The position numbers and the translations under genes are program-made. The notes beneath the pieces are model-generated. The model was given only the letters and a program-made list of their open reading frames with translations, did no database searches and was not told where the DNA came from. Below, in pieces: positions 25,682 to 33,906 of a DNA stretch of 64,000 bases (position 1 is the stretch's first letter; every line of letters starts with the position of its first letter). The stretch comes from Marinibaculum pumilum (GTDB lineage: Bacteria; Pseudomonadota; Alphaproteobacteria; Ferrovibrionales; Ferrovibrionaceae): NCBI RefSeq assembly GCF_042646425.1, contig NZ_JBHRTR010000005.1, positions 1 through 64,000 of the forward strand. The letters run 5' to 3'.

Positions 25682-27778
25682 ATGAGCAGTTTCGATGAGC
25701 TTCAGAAACGCGTCGAAGCGGCCGAGCGGCAGTTCAACGCAATCTCGCGTCAGCGCAGGGACTACGGTCAGCGCCTGATCGACATGATCGCGATGCACGA
25801 GAGGAATCTCGCCGAAAGCGGGGAGCAGGTGCATGTCCTTCGCCAGGAAGCGGCGGAGGCCCGTGCCCTGGCGGAGGAGCGTGGTCGCGCGCTGGAGAAG
25901 GCGCGTGGGGAGAATGAGCAGCTGCGGCACATGCTGCATTCCTTGCTCACGGCGATCGAGCGGAACCGTTCGAACGATTTCGAAGAGACGATGCTGGAAC
26001 TCGACCGTCGCATCAGTTCGATGGTCGCGGCCGACAGCGACAGTGTTGCCAGGGCCGGCGACAGCACGGAAGTCAGCCAGGCGCCCGAAGCCTGGACCCC
26101 GGCGGAGGGGGCTGCCGCCGGCGCGGATGGCGGCACCGGATTCGACGACGACGACACCCTGCCCGACAGCGCCATCGCCACCGGTGAGGCGCAGGCCGCT
26201 GTCGCGTCCGATGCCGGGGAGCCGGACGTGCATGCGGTGGAGGCCGGCGGCTTCGACGACCTGGTGGCCGCCGACTGGCCCGACGAGCAGGACCTGCCCG
26301 ATGCCACACCGGTCGGCCTGGCGGCTGCCGGCGACGCGCCGGCTCCGGTCCCGGGGGCGGAAGCGGCGCCACAGGATGCGGTCGCGGCGGCTGACCACCC
26401 TCCCGCGGGGGAAGGCGTCCCGGAAGCGGGCCTGCCCGAACCGGACATGCCCGCGCCTGACCTGGCCGAACCCGGTCCCGAGGAGTCCGGGTTGCCGGTG
26501 TCCGGGTCGCTTGATGCGGCGCTGCAAGACGACGAGGATGGCGATGCGGAGCCATCGCCGCTTTCACTCGAGGAGGTGCTGGAGCTCGCCGAGGCTTCGG
26601 CGGAAGAGCAGGACGATTCATTGTCCGGCATCGACGGCGACCGGCTGACGCCGGAAGACCTGGCGACACTGACCGAGATGCTCGAGGAATCGGTTGCGGC
26701 GGCCGAAGAGCAGACCGCCGACGATGACGGCCTGGCAGGGGACGGTCCGGCAGAAGACGGGGATGCGCCGCTCAATCAGGCTTCGATCGCGGACATCGCC
26801 GACCTGATCCGTGCCGAGCAGGCAGCCGGCATGGCGGTCCCTGAGGCCGCAGAGGGCCGGGACACGGGCGATGCGGACGGCGAGGGCGGGGAGGACACGC
26901 GGTTCGAACTGCTCGACGAGGAGGAACTGCAGAAGGGCATGACCGCCGACCGGCTGTTCTCCGCGGACGATTATGCCGAAGACGGTTTCGGCCCTGTAGC
27001 CGCGGCCGAGGCCGAGGAAGGCGCGGAGGCCGACGACGAGAACGCGTTCGACCTGTCTGACCTCGACCTCGGTGGAGAGATTGACGGGCCGCCGGAAGCG
27101 GAGTCGGAGGATGACAGCCTGGAGGGCGCACGCGCCTCCAGAGGTTTCGGCGGGGGGTTCGGCGGGGATATCGACGGGGATTCTGAGGCGGCCTTCGAGG
27201 TGATCGACGACGGCACGCCAGCGGATGCGCCGGACGGGGCTGCAACCGGTGCCGGCGGCGACGGCGCGGATGCGGTCACGGCGGAGGAAGAGGCAGAGCT
27301 GGAGCGCTGGCGTGCCGAGGTCCTCGGTCGGGTCGCGCAGGAAGCCCAGGAAGCCGCCGCCGCACGGCAAGGCAATGCGGCCGGCCGAGCGGCTGGCGGC
27401 GGTCCTGCGCAGGGCCGCCGTGACCCCGGCGGCATGATCCGTGGCGGACCGGCGCGGGGGCCGGATGCCGAGGAAGACAACGCCCTGGCCGAACTCGACG
27501 CCATCCTGGCAGAGGAGGATCTTTCCTATTCCTCCGGCAGCGGCGGCGAATGGTCGGCGGGCGGGGATGCGGAAGAGGGACCGGACCTGGACCCGGCCTT
27601 TCATGTCGACCTGGACGAGGGCACGGGCCCCGACCTGGAGATCCCGCCCGTCCACGCCGAGCCGCGCGGCGGCGGGTTGGCACCGGCACTGCGGGAAAAG
27701 CTCGACGCCGACACGCGGGCGGAGATCCTGGCGCGGGTGCGCCAGAGCCATGGCAGTGGCCGCGATCCCGGCAACTGA
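25682..27778 (+). CDS. Large acidic protein with N-terminal coiled coil, function unknown
   Basis: 698 residues, not recognised. Residues 1-120 are heptad-like and charged (FDELQKRVEAAERQFNAIS, then HERNLAESGEQVHVLRQEAAEARALAEERGRALEKA as region 40-75), clearly a long coiled coil. From about 120 to 640 it is almost wholly Asp/Glu/Ala/Gly/Pro, with scattered short hydrophobic motifs such as SLEEVLELAEAS, TPEDLATLTEMLEESV and SIADIADLIRAEQ that look like recurring binding helices. The last 40 residues are basic-acidic mixed (LAPALREKLDADTRAEILARVRQ). No signal peptide or membrane segment. GGAGGA precedes the ATG. Codon use matches its neighbours. It lies between tRNA-Pro and ctaA; a scaffold or multivalent adaptor role is only a guess. 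Confidence 0.85.
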   Translation: MSSFDELQKRVEAAERQFNAISRQRRDYGQRLIDMIAMHERNLAESGEQVHVLRQEAAEARALAEERGRALEKARGENEQLRHMLHSLLTAIERNRSNDFEETMLELDRRISSMVAADSDSVARAGDSTEVSQAPEAWTPAEGAAAGADGGTGFDDDDTLPDSAIATGEAQAAVASDAGEPDVHAVEAGGFDDLVAADWPDEQDLPDATPVGLAAAGDAPAPVPGAEAAPQDAVAAADHPPAGEGVPEAGLPEPDMPAPDLAEPGPEESGLPVSGSLDAALQDDEDGDAEPSPLSLEEVLELAEASAEEQDDSLSGIDGDRLTPEDLATLTEMLEESVAAAEEQTADDDGLAGDGPAEDGDAPLNQASIADIADLIRAEQAAGMAVPEAAEGRDTGDADGEGGEDTRFELLDEEELQKGMTADRLFSADDYAEDGFGPVAAAEAEEGAEADDENAFDLSDLDLGGEIDGPPEAESEDDSLEGARASRGFGGGFGGDIDGDSEAAFEVIDDGTPADAPDGAATGAGGDGADAVTAEEEAELERWRAEVLGRVAQEAQEAAAARQGNAAGRAAGGGPAQGRRDPGGMIRGGPARGPDAEEDNALAELDAILAEEDLSYSSGSGGEWSAGGDAEEGPDLDPAFHVDLDEGTGPDLEIPPVHAEPRGGGLAPALREKLDADTRAEILARVRQSHGSGRDPGN

Positions 27779-27936
27779 CCTGGCGCCGGACGCCGCCGCG
27801 GACTGCGACGTGGCGCCGCCTGTCCAGCGCAGCACCGCGCGCTAAGGTCTTCCGCAGCGGACGACGCCCTGATCGGCACGCCGTCCGTCCGGCGGGGTGC
27901 CGCCGGACGGAACCCTTGATGGCAGCGGCATTCTGA

Positions 27937-29100
27937 ATGGCGGCAAGCATGAACGATCCGATTGCACGGCCCGCGGCGACCGGTACACCGCCCCCTGTCG
28001 GGCGGAGCGGCCCCGGCGGCGCGGACGCCCTGGGGGCGATCGCCACCTGGCTGCTGATCGTCGCCGCTTTGGTCTTCGTGATGATCGTGCTGGGCGGCGT
28101 CACCCGGCTCACGGAATCCGGCCTCTCGATGGTGGAGTGGCGGCCGGTCACGGGCTGGCTGCCGCCCCTTACCGACGAGGGGTGGGAGAAGGCGTTCGCC
28201 GCCTACAAGGCCTTCCCGGAATACCAGAAGGTCAATTTCGGCATGTCCCTTGCCGATTTCCAGACGATCTACTGGTTCGAATTCTCGCACCGCCTGCTGG
28301 GCCGCCTGATCGGAATCGCCTTCGCGCTGCCCTTCATCTACTTCCTGGTCCGCCGGGCGGTTCCCGGCTGGCTGGTGCCGCGCCTGATCGGCCTGTTCGT
28401 GCTGGGCGGCCTGCAGGGCGCGGTCGGCTGGTTCATGGTGCAGAGCGGCCTGGTCGACCGCCCCGATGTCAGCCAGTACAGGCTGGCCATGCATCTGGGC
28501 CTGGCCTTCCTGATCTTCGCCGGGCTGTTCTGGACGGCCCTGAACTGCCTGCACATGCGCGCCTCCGGAGGGACGGCCGGTGCCGCGGCACGGCCGGCTG
28601 CCGACCGTCGCGGCGCCTGGCTGGCCGGGCTGTTCCTGCTGCTGGTCTTCGTCCAGATCCTCGCCGGCGCGCTGGTCGCCGGGATCAATGCCGGCATGAC
28701 CTACAATACCTGGCCGCTGATGGACGGTCGGCTGATCCCGAAGGGGCTGGACCTGCTGTCCCCCGGCTGGCTGAACCTGTTCGAGAATGTCACCACGGTG
28801 CAGTTCCAGCACCGGGTGATCGGCTATCTGGTGCTGGCCATGGCCGTGCTGCTGTGGTGGCAGGCCCGCGGCGGCAGCGGCGCGCGCTCAGCGGCCCTTG
28901 TCCTGGCTTCGGTCGTGCTCCAGGTCCTGATCGGCATCGTCACTCTGCTGCTGGTCGTGCCGGTGCCGGTCGCAGCCGTCCACCAGGCGGGGGCCGTGGT
29001 GGTGACGGGCCTGGGCCTGTGGCACCTCTTCGGGCGGATCCACCCGATGCCGGTTCCGGCGGCCGCCGGGGCGCCGGCGGAAGCCGCTGCGCGCGCCTGA
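27937..29100 (+). CDS. ctaA: Haem A synthase (COX15/CtaA type)
   Basis: Inner-membrane enzyme that oxidises the C8 methyl of haem O to the formyl of haem A for cytochrome oxidase. The 387-residue protein has eight hydrophobic segments and the long-form (type 2, Cox15-like) features: VLGGVTRLTESGLSMVEW, the loop FPEYQKVNFGMSLADFQTIYWFEFSHRLLGR (region about 88-120) with the haem histidine in EFSHR, the histidine in AMHLGLAF, VQFQHRVIGYL and AVHQAGAVV. ATG 27937 is used; an ATG four codons later (MNDPIARP) is equally likely. No cysteine pair of the CtaA short form. Other cytochrome oxidase genes are not in the window. Confidence 0.95.
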   Translation: MAASMNDPIARPAATGTPPPVGRSGPGGADALGAIATWLLIVAALVFVMIVLGGVTRLTESGLSMVEWRPVTGWLPPLTDEGWEKAFAAYKAFPEYQKVNFGMSLADFQTIYWFEFSHRLLGRLIGIAFALPFIYFLVRRAVPGWLVPRLIGLFVLGGLQGAVGWFMVQSGLVDRPDVSQYRLAMHLGLAFLIFAGLFWTALNCLHMRASGGTAGAAARPAADRRGAWLAGLFLLLVFVQILAGALVAGINAGMTYNTWPLMDGRLIPKGLDLLSPGWLNLFENVTTVQFQHRVIGYLVLAMAVLLWWQARGGSGARSAALVLASVVLQVLIGIVTLLLVVPVPVAAVHQAGAVVVTGLGLWHLFGRIHPMPVPAAAGAPAEAAARA

Positions 29101-29147
29101 TCCGGGCTCCAGCCGGCTGTGTCCGGGGGAACAGAGGAGGGATGGGG

Positions 29148-29471
29148 ATGACCTCAGAACAAGGCCCGGGACAGGGCGGCGACGACGATGCCGACCTCGA
29201 CCGTCGCGCCCGCGCGCATGTCGACTCCCTGCGCGGCTTCTACCGTCACCTTGCCGCCTATGTGACGGTGAACCTGTTCCTCCTGGCCCTGAACCTGCTG
29301 ACCTCACCGGACCAGCTCTGGTTCTACTGGCCGCTGCTGGGCTGGGGCGTCGGCCTGACGGCCCATGCGGTCCGGACCTTCGCCATGCCGTCCTTCGACC
29401 GCGACTGGGAAGAGCGCAAGGTCGCGGAGTTCAAGGACCGCGAACGGACCCGCCGCAACGGCGGGTCATAG
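29148..29471 (+). CDS. 2TM domain protein
   Basis: 107-residue protein with the 2TM-domain layout: an amphipathic start RRARAHVDSLRGFYRHLAAY, membrane segment VTVNLFLLALNLL, a short loop DQLWFYWP, membrane segment LLGWGVGLTAHAV, and a charged tail FDRDWEERKVAEFKDRERTR. Such domains also occur at the N-terminus of some histidine kinases and in small stand-alone proteins of unknown role. ATG 29148 is chosen because GAGGAGGG lies about seven bases upstream; an ATG at 29142 is too close to it. Between ctaA and cutA on the same strand. Confidence 0.85.
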   Translation: MTSEQGPGQGGDDDADLDRRARAHVDSLRGFYRHLAAYVTVNLFLLALNLLTSPDQLWFYWPLLGWGVGLTAHAVRTFAMPSFDRDWEERKVAEFKDRERTRRNGGS

Positions 29472-29495
29472 CCCCCGAAGCCTGCTGAGGATCCG

Positions 29496-29831
29496 ATGGA
29501 AGCGGTACTGCTCTACGTGACGACGGAGGACGAGGCGGAGGCGGAGGCGATCGGCCGGCGGCTGGTCGAAGCCCGGCTGGCCGCCTGCGCCAACATCCTG
29601 CCGGGCATGCGCTCGGTCTTCCACTGGGAGGGGGAGGTGCAGACCGGCCGCGAATGCGTGCTGATCCTGAAGACCCGCCCAGACCTGGCGGAGCAGGCGA
29701 CCGAGGCGGTGAAGGCCGCCCATTCCTACGATTGTCCCTGTGTCCTGCAGCTGCCGGTGCAGGGCGGCAATCGCGGTTTCCTGGACTGGATCGCGTCGGA
29801 GACGGCCGGAGCGGAAACGGGGACCGGCTGA
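29496..29831 (+). CDS. cutA: Divalent-cation tolerance protein CutA
   Basis: Small trimeric cytoplasmic protein of the CutA1 family, linked to copper tolerance in E. coli although the true function is unsettled. 111 residues with LYVTTEDEAEAEAIGRRLVEARLAACANI (region 6-34), FHWEGEVQTGRECVLILKT and SYDCPCVLQLPVQGGNRGFLDWI, including the conserved cysteine. Fourth gene after ctaA, convergent with metY; only 25 bases separate the stops. Confidence 0.95.
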   Translation: MEAVLLYVTTEDEAEAEAIGRRLVEARLAACANILPGMRSVFHWEGEVQTGRECVLILKTRPDLAEQATEAVKAAHSYDCPCVLQLPVQGGNRGFLDWIASETAGAETGTG

Positions 29832-29856
29832 GCGGCCCCCGTCTCCGCCGGACCGG

Positions 29857-31137
29857 TCAGCCGGCGTTCAGCGCCTGGTCCAGGTCGGCGATCAGGTCGG
29901 CCGCCGTTTCCAGCCCGACCGACAGCCGCACCACGTCCGGGCCGGCGCCGGCCGCCTTCAGCTGCTCCTCGCTGAGCTGGCGGTGGGTGGTGGAGGCGGG
30001 GTGGATGATCAGGCTGCGGGTATCGCCGATATTGGCCAGGTGGGAGAAGATCTCGACATTCTCCACCAGCTTCACGCCGGCGTCGTAGCCGCCCTTCACG
30101 CCGAAGGTGAAGACCGAGCCGGCGCCCTTGGGCAGGTATTTCTGCTGCAGCGCATGATACTTGTCGTCGGGCAGGCCGGCATAGGACACCCATTCCACCT
30201 TCGGGTGGCCCTTCAGGAATTCCGCCACCGCCATGGCATTGCTGCAATGCCGTTCCATGCGCAGCGGCAGGGTCTCGATCCCGGTCAGGATCATGAAGGC
30301 GTTGAACGGCGACATCGCCGGGCCGAGGTCGCGCAGGCCGACCGCGCGGCAGGCGATCGCGAAGCCCATATTGCCGAAGGTCTCCCAGAAGCGCAGGCCG
30401 TGATAGCTGGTCTGCGGCTCCGTCATATGCGGGAACTTGTCGGTGGCGCCCCAGTCGAAATTGCCGCCGTCGACGATCAGCCCGCCGATGGAATTGCCGT
30501 GGCCGCCCAGGAACTTGGTGGCGGAATGCACGACGATATGGGCGCCATGCTCGAAGGGCCGGCACAGCGCCGGGGTCGCCATGGTGTTGTCCACGATCAG
30601 CGGGATCTGGTGGTCGTTCGCGATCTTCGCCAGCGCCGCCAGGTCGGTGACCACGCCGCCGGGATTGGCCAGGCTTTCCACGAAGATGCCTTTGGTGCGG
30701 TCGTCGATCTGGGCGGCCACCGCCGCATGGTCGTCGGCATCGACGAAGCGCACATGCCAGTCCATCCGCTTGAAGCTGGAGGAGAACTGCGTGATCGAAC
30801 CGCCATAGAGCCGGGTGGCGGCGACGAAATTGTCGCCCGGGCTCATCAGGGTGTGGAACACCAGGAACTGTGCGCCATGGCCGGAAGCGACGGCCAGGCC
30901 TGCGGTGCCGCCTTCCAGCGCGGCGATCCGCTCCTCCAGGACCGCGTTGGTCGGGTTGGTCAGGCGGCTGTAGATATTGCCGAAGGCCTGCAGGTTGAAC
31001 AGCGACGCGGCGTGGTCGACATCGTCGAACACGAAAGAGGTCGTCTGGTAGATCGGCGTCACCCGGGCGCCGGTCGTCGGATCGGGGGCGGCGCCGGCAT
31101 GGATGGCCAGTGTCTCGAACCCGGGCTTGTCGGTCAT
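29857..31137 (-). CDS. metY: O-acetylhomoserine aminocarboxypropyltransferase (sulfhydrylase)
   Basis: PLP enzyme that makes homocysteine from O-acetylhomoserine and sulfide in methionine synthesis. 426 residues, the long form of the Cys/Met-metabolism family: PIYQTTSFVFDDVDHAA, YSRLTNPTNAVLEERIAALEGG, ASGHGAQFLV, NPGGVVTDL, and the PLP lysine in VHSATKFLGGHGNSIGG at about residues 204-220. The MetY-type insertion FWETFGNMGFAIACRAVGLRDLGPAMSPFNAF (about 255-290) separates it from cystathionine gamma-synthases. Its leader (31138-31260) carries tandem 16-bp repeats instead of a SAM riboswitch that I can recognise. RBS AGGGAGAGAG lies just before the ATG. Confidence 0.93.
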   Translation of the reverse strand: MTDKPGFETLAIHAGAAPDPTTGARVTPIYQTTSFVFDDVDHAASLFNLQAFGNIYSRLTNPTNAVLEERIAALEGGTAGLAVASGHGAQFLVFHTLMSPGDNFVAATRLYGGSITQFSSSFKRMDWHVRFVDADDHAAVAAQIDDRTKGIFVESLANPGGVVTDLAALAKIANDHQIPLIVDNTMATPALCRPFEHGAHIVVHSATKFLGGHGNSIGGLIVDGGNFDWGATDKFPHMTEPQTSYHGLRFWETFGNMGFAIACRAVGLRDLGPAMSPFNAFMILTGIETLPLRMERHCSNAMAVAEFLKGHPKVEWVSYAGLPDDKYHALQQKYLPKGAGSVFTFGVKGGYDAGVKLVENVEIFSHLANIGDTRSLIIHPASTTHRQLSEEQLKAAGAGPDVVRLSVGLETAADLIADLDQALNAG

Positions 31138-31152
31138 GTCTCTCTCCCTATG

Positions 31153-31216
31153 GGCGGCTGTTGGTGGGGGCGGCTGTTGGTGGGGGCGGCTGTTGATGGG
31201 GGCGGTCGTTGATGTG
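31153..31216 (-). repeat. Four tandem 16-bp repeats in the metY leader
   Basis: On the plus strand GGCGGCTGTTGGTGGG twice in perfect form, a third copy with one change and a fourth with several. They occupy the space just before the metY ribosome-binding site. Immediately beyond them a 7-bp inverted repeat TTTCGCG-5-CGCGAAA lies at 31221-31239. Confidence 0.9.
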
Positions 31217-31260
31217 AGATTTTCGCGAACGCCGCGAAAGGATGGCGGCTGCCGGCGCGC

Positions 31261-31791
31261 TCAGACCTTGCGCTTGCGCTTGCTGGAGATCACGCCGGTA
31301 TTGCGGCCCATCCAGCCGATCTCGCCGGACAGGCGGCCATATTCGATCTTCGGGCAGCGGTTCATCACCACCCGCAGGCCGGCGGCACGCGCCTTCGCGG
31401 CGGCTTCGTCATGGCGGACGCCCAGCTGCATCCAGAGGATCTTCGCACCGATGGCGATCGCCTCCTCGGTGATCGCGGGGACCGCATCGGCATTGCGGAA
31501 GCAGTCGACCATGTCGACCTTCTCCGGGATCTCGGCGAGGCTGGCATAGCATTTTTCGCCCAGGATCTCGGTGCCGGCCGCCGCCTCCTTGGGGTTGACC
31601 GGGATCACCCGGAAGCCCTTCGCTTGCAGGTACTTCATCGCGAAGAAGCTGGGCCGGTTCCAGTTGGCGGAGGCGCCGACCATGGCGATGGTGCGTCCGT
31701 CGCGCAGCACCTCGCGGATGAAGGCGTCGCTGTAGCTCTCGTCCGCGGGCCCCGATGCCGATGCCGACGCAGGCTGCTGGCCGGTACTCAT
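31261..31791 (-). CDS. CoA-binding domain protein (YccU-like)
   Basis: 176-residue protein with a Rossmann-type CoA-binding domain: TIAMVGASANWNRPSFFAMKYL at about 34-55, the glycine-rich region and RVIPVNP, then YASLAEIPEKVDMVDCFRNADAV, IGAKILWMQLGVRHDEAA and VMNRCPKIEY. This is the stand-alone domain related to the alpha subunit of succinyl-CoA synthetase; its role is unknown. Start MSTGQQPAS is chosen because the upstream 20 codons overlap the preceding gene. It begins 4 bases after the crotonase-family gene and is followed, 123 bases on, by metY, as part of one transcription direction. Confidence 0.9.
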   Translation of the reverse strand: MSTGQQPASASASGPADESYSDAFIREVLRDGRTIAMVGASANWNRPSFFAMKYLQAKGFRVIPVNPKEAAAGTEILGEKCYASLAEIPEKVDMVDCFRNADAVPAITEEAIAIGAKILWMQLGVRHDEAAAKARAAGLRVVMNRCPKIEYGRLSGEIGWMGRNTGVISSKRKRKV

Positions 31792-31795
31792 CGGC

Positions 31796-32626
31796 TCAGC
31801 GATCCGTCCAGTTCGGCGACCGCTTCTCGATGAAGGCGCAGATCCCCTCATTGGCGTCGTCGATGGCCAGGTTGCCCACCATCACGTCACTGGTGAAGGC
31901 ATAGGCCTCCGCCAGCGGCATGCCCAGCTGGCGGTAGAACGCGGCCTTGCCGATGGCGATCGTGGCCTGCGACTTCGACGCGATTTGCTGCGCCAGGGCC
32001 AGGGTCGCCTCGCGCAGGCCCGCATCGTCGACCACCCGGTTCACCAGGCCGATGCGGAAGGCATGCTCGGCATCCACCAGGTCGCCGGTCAACAGCATCT
32101 CCATCGCATGCTTGGGCGAGGCGACCGCCCGGCTCAGCGCCACCATCGGGGTGGAGCAGAACAGGCCGATATTCACCCCCGGGGTGCCGAAGCGGGCGGA
32201 GCGGCCGGCCACCACCAGGTCGCAGGCCGCGGCGAGCTGGCAGCCCGCGGCGGTGGCGATTCCGGCGATTTCCGCGATCACCGGCTTGGTGATCTTCTGC
32301 ACCTGCTGCATCAGGGTGGAGCACTGGGTCAGCAGCGCGTGCTGCGCCGCCGTGTCCCGCGCCTCGATCAGGCCGGACACCTCCCGCAGGTCGTGGCCGG
32401 CGCTGAAGGCCGGCCCCTCATGCGCCAGCACGATCACCCGCACCGCCGGATCGCCTGCGCAGGCGTCCAGCAATTCCTGCAGCACGGCCATGGTGGCGCT
32501 GGACAGGCTGTTGCGGGTCGCCGGCTTCTGCAGGGTCAGGATCGCGATCCCGTCGCTGTCCTCGCGCCGCACCGGGCTCTGCGCCGCCGATGCGGCCGGA
32601 TCCGCCTTCTGGGCCGCTTCCGCCAT
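31796..32626 (-). CDS. Crotonase-family protein of the ECHDC3 type, lacking both catalytic glutamates
   Basis: 276 residues with the enoyl-CoA hydratase fold: PAFSAGHDLREV (oxyanion-hole loop), GIATAAGCQLAAACDLVVA, FGTPGVNIGLFCSTPMVALSRAV and the C-terminal helix. In crotonase two glutamates act in catalysis, 20 residues apart (GGCE and QPE); the aligned positions here are Q130 and G150. The same replacements occur in ECHDC3-type proteins, so the protein is probably not a hydratase. The CoA-binding gene directly downstream fits a shared CoA-ester theme. Annotating it simply as enoyl-CoA hydratase would overstate what is seen. Confidence 0.88.
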   Translation of the reverse strand: MAEAAQKADPAASAAQSPVRREDSDGIAILTLQKPATRNSLSSATMAVLQELLDACAGDPAVRVIVLAHEGPAFSAGHDLREVSGLIEARDTAAQHALLTQCSTLMQQVQKITKPVIAEIAGIATAAGCQLAAACDLVVAGRSARFGTPGVNIGLFCSTPMVALSRAVASPKHAMEMLLTGDLVDAEHAFRIGLVNRVVDDAGLREATLALAQQIASKSQATIAIGKAAFYRQLGMPLAEAYAFTSDVMVGNLAIDDANEGICAFIEKRSPNWTDR

Positions 32627-32712
32627 GGTCTCATCCTCGCTTCGCCGAACTGCTCGTCGCGGCGGATGATAGGGCGGTGGTGCGGCAGCGCAATGGTGAC
32701 GGAACTTGCCGG

Positions 32713-33906
32713 TCAGGCGGCGCCGGCCCGTTCCGGCGTCCGCAGGTAGGCGGGGGTGCTGCCAATCGCCTGCGCCATCGCCTCATGGAACCAGCGCACC
32801 GAATGCTCGAACTCGGCGAAGACGAGGTCGGCATTGGCGCCGGAGCGCAGCGTCGACTGCATGCTTTCCATCATCTCGTAATCCTCCCGGATCGCCGCCC
32901 AGAAGATGTCGGAGTTGCGCTCCCAGTGGCGGCGCGCCTTCTCCGTCGCCGGCGCCTCGGGGACCATCATGCAGGCCTCCACCACGGAGCGGCCCGGGTC
33001 GATCGGCCAGACAATGTTCAGCTGCGCATGATCGGGCTGCACCAGCACGATGGTGTTGGGGAAGATGACGTAGAGGAGGTTGCCGGCGATCCGGATCGGA
33101 TCCTGCATCTCTGCCGGATCGATCTCCCGGATCTCCTTCTTCGGCAGGAACAGCCGCATATGCGGGCCGAAGCGGTCGAAGACGCTGAGCGCGTCGAAGA
33201 ACATGCCCGCGATGGTCTGCCGGTGGGCATGGCGGAAATGATAGGTCTCCATCGACCCTTCCATCTGGAACTTCCAGTTGGCGGCGATATGCGGGGTCTT
33301 CGGTGCATGGGCGACATGGCCCTGCAGGCCCCAGTTCTCCAGGTCGGTCAGGATCGGATCCAGCCAGGCATCGGCATCCACCGCCGGGTCGGTGGACGGC
33401 GTGACGAACAGGATGCCGGCGCGTTCCGTGACCGGCAGGGCGGTGAGGCTGCAGCGCGCCGTCTCCAGGTCCGGAAAGCCGTGGCCGTGGGGCAGGGCGG
33501 CCAGCCGGCCGTCCAGGCCGTAGGTCCAGGCATGATAGGGACAGGCGAAGGCGCGGGCGCCGCTGCCGCCGGTGGGCCGGCCGTCCGGCGGGCCGGCCAG
33601 GCGCGCGCCGCGGTGCCGGCAGGCGTTCAGATAGGCGCGTGCCTGGCCGTCCGCGTCGCGCAACAGCAGGATCGGCACCCCGGTGCGGTCGTGAGTGATC
33701 CAGTCGCCCGGCGCGGCGATCCGGTCGCTGGTGGCAATAGCCAGCGGGTAGCGCCGGAACAGGCTGGCGCGTTCCGCTTCCAGTACAGCCGGGTCGTCAT
33801 ACAGTCCGACCGGCGTGCGGAAGCAGCCGGGCTCGCGCTCGGTGCTGCGGGCGTCGATATGGCGCCGGGTACGCTCGATCAGGGCAAGCTGCTGGTCGCG
33901 TTTCAT
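32713..33906 (-). CDS. Rieske non-haem iron oxygenase, alpha subunit
   Basis: 397-residue aromatic-ring-hydroxylating-type oxygenase. Rieske cluster ligands are C96-x-H98 (CRHRG) and C122-x2-H125 (CPYHAW); the mononuclear iron site is NWKFQMEGSMETYHFRHAH with H223 and H228, plus an aspartate in REDYEMMES near the C-terminus. The residue that bridges the two centres between subunits is E220, not the usual aspartate; glutamate there is typical of oxygenases acting on quaternary amines such as carnitine or betaine (CntA/GbcA group), so an aromatic substrate should not be assumed. No small subunit, ferredoxin or reductase is adjacent. ATG overlaps the TetR stop (ATGA), so the two are coupled. Confidence 0.9.
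   Translation of the reverse strand: MKRDQQLALIERTRRHIDARSTEREPGCFRTPVGLYDDPAVLEAERASLFRRYPLAIATSDRIAAPGDWITHDRTGVPILLLRDADGQARAYLNACRHRGARLAGPPDGRPTGGSGARAFACPYHAWTYGLDGRLAALPHGHGFPDLETARCSLTALPVTERAGILFVTPSTDPAVDADAWLDPILTDLENWGLQGHVAHAPKTPHIAANWKFQMEGSMETYHFRHAHRQTIAGMFFDALSVFDRFGPHMRLFLPKKEIREIDPAEMQDPIRIAGNLLYVIFPNTIVLVQPDHAQLNIVWPIDPGRSVVEACMMVPEAPATEKARRHWERNSDIFWAAIREDYEMMESMQSTLRSGANADLVFAEFEHSVRWFHEAMAQAIGSTPAYLRTPERAGAA

Noticed and set aside
31138..31260. SAM riboswitch upstream of metY.
   Set aside because: The leader is filled with 16-bp repeats and shows no SAM-II core; a covariance-model search would be decisive.
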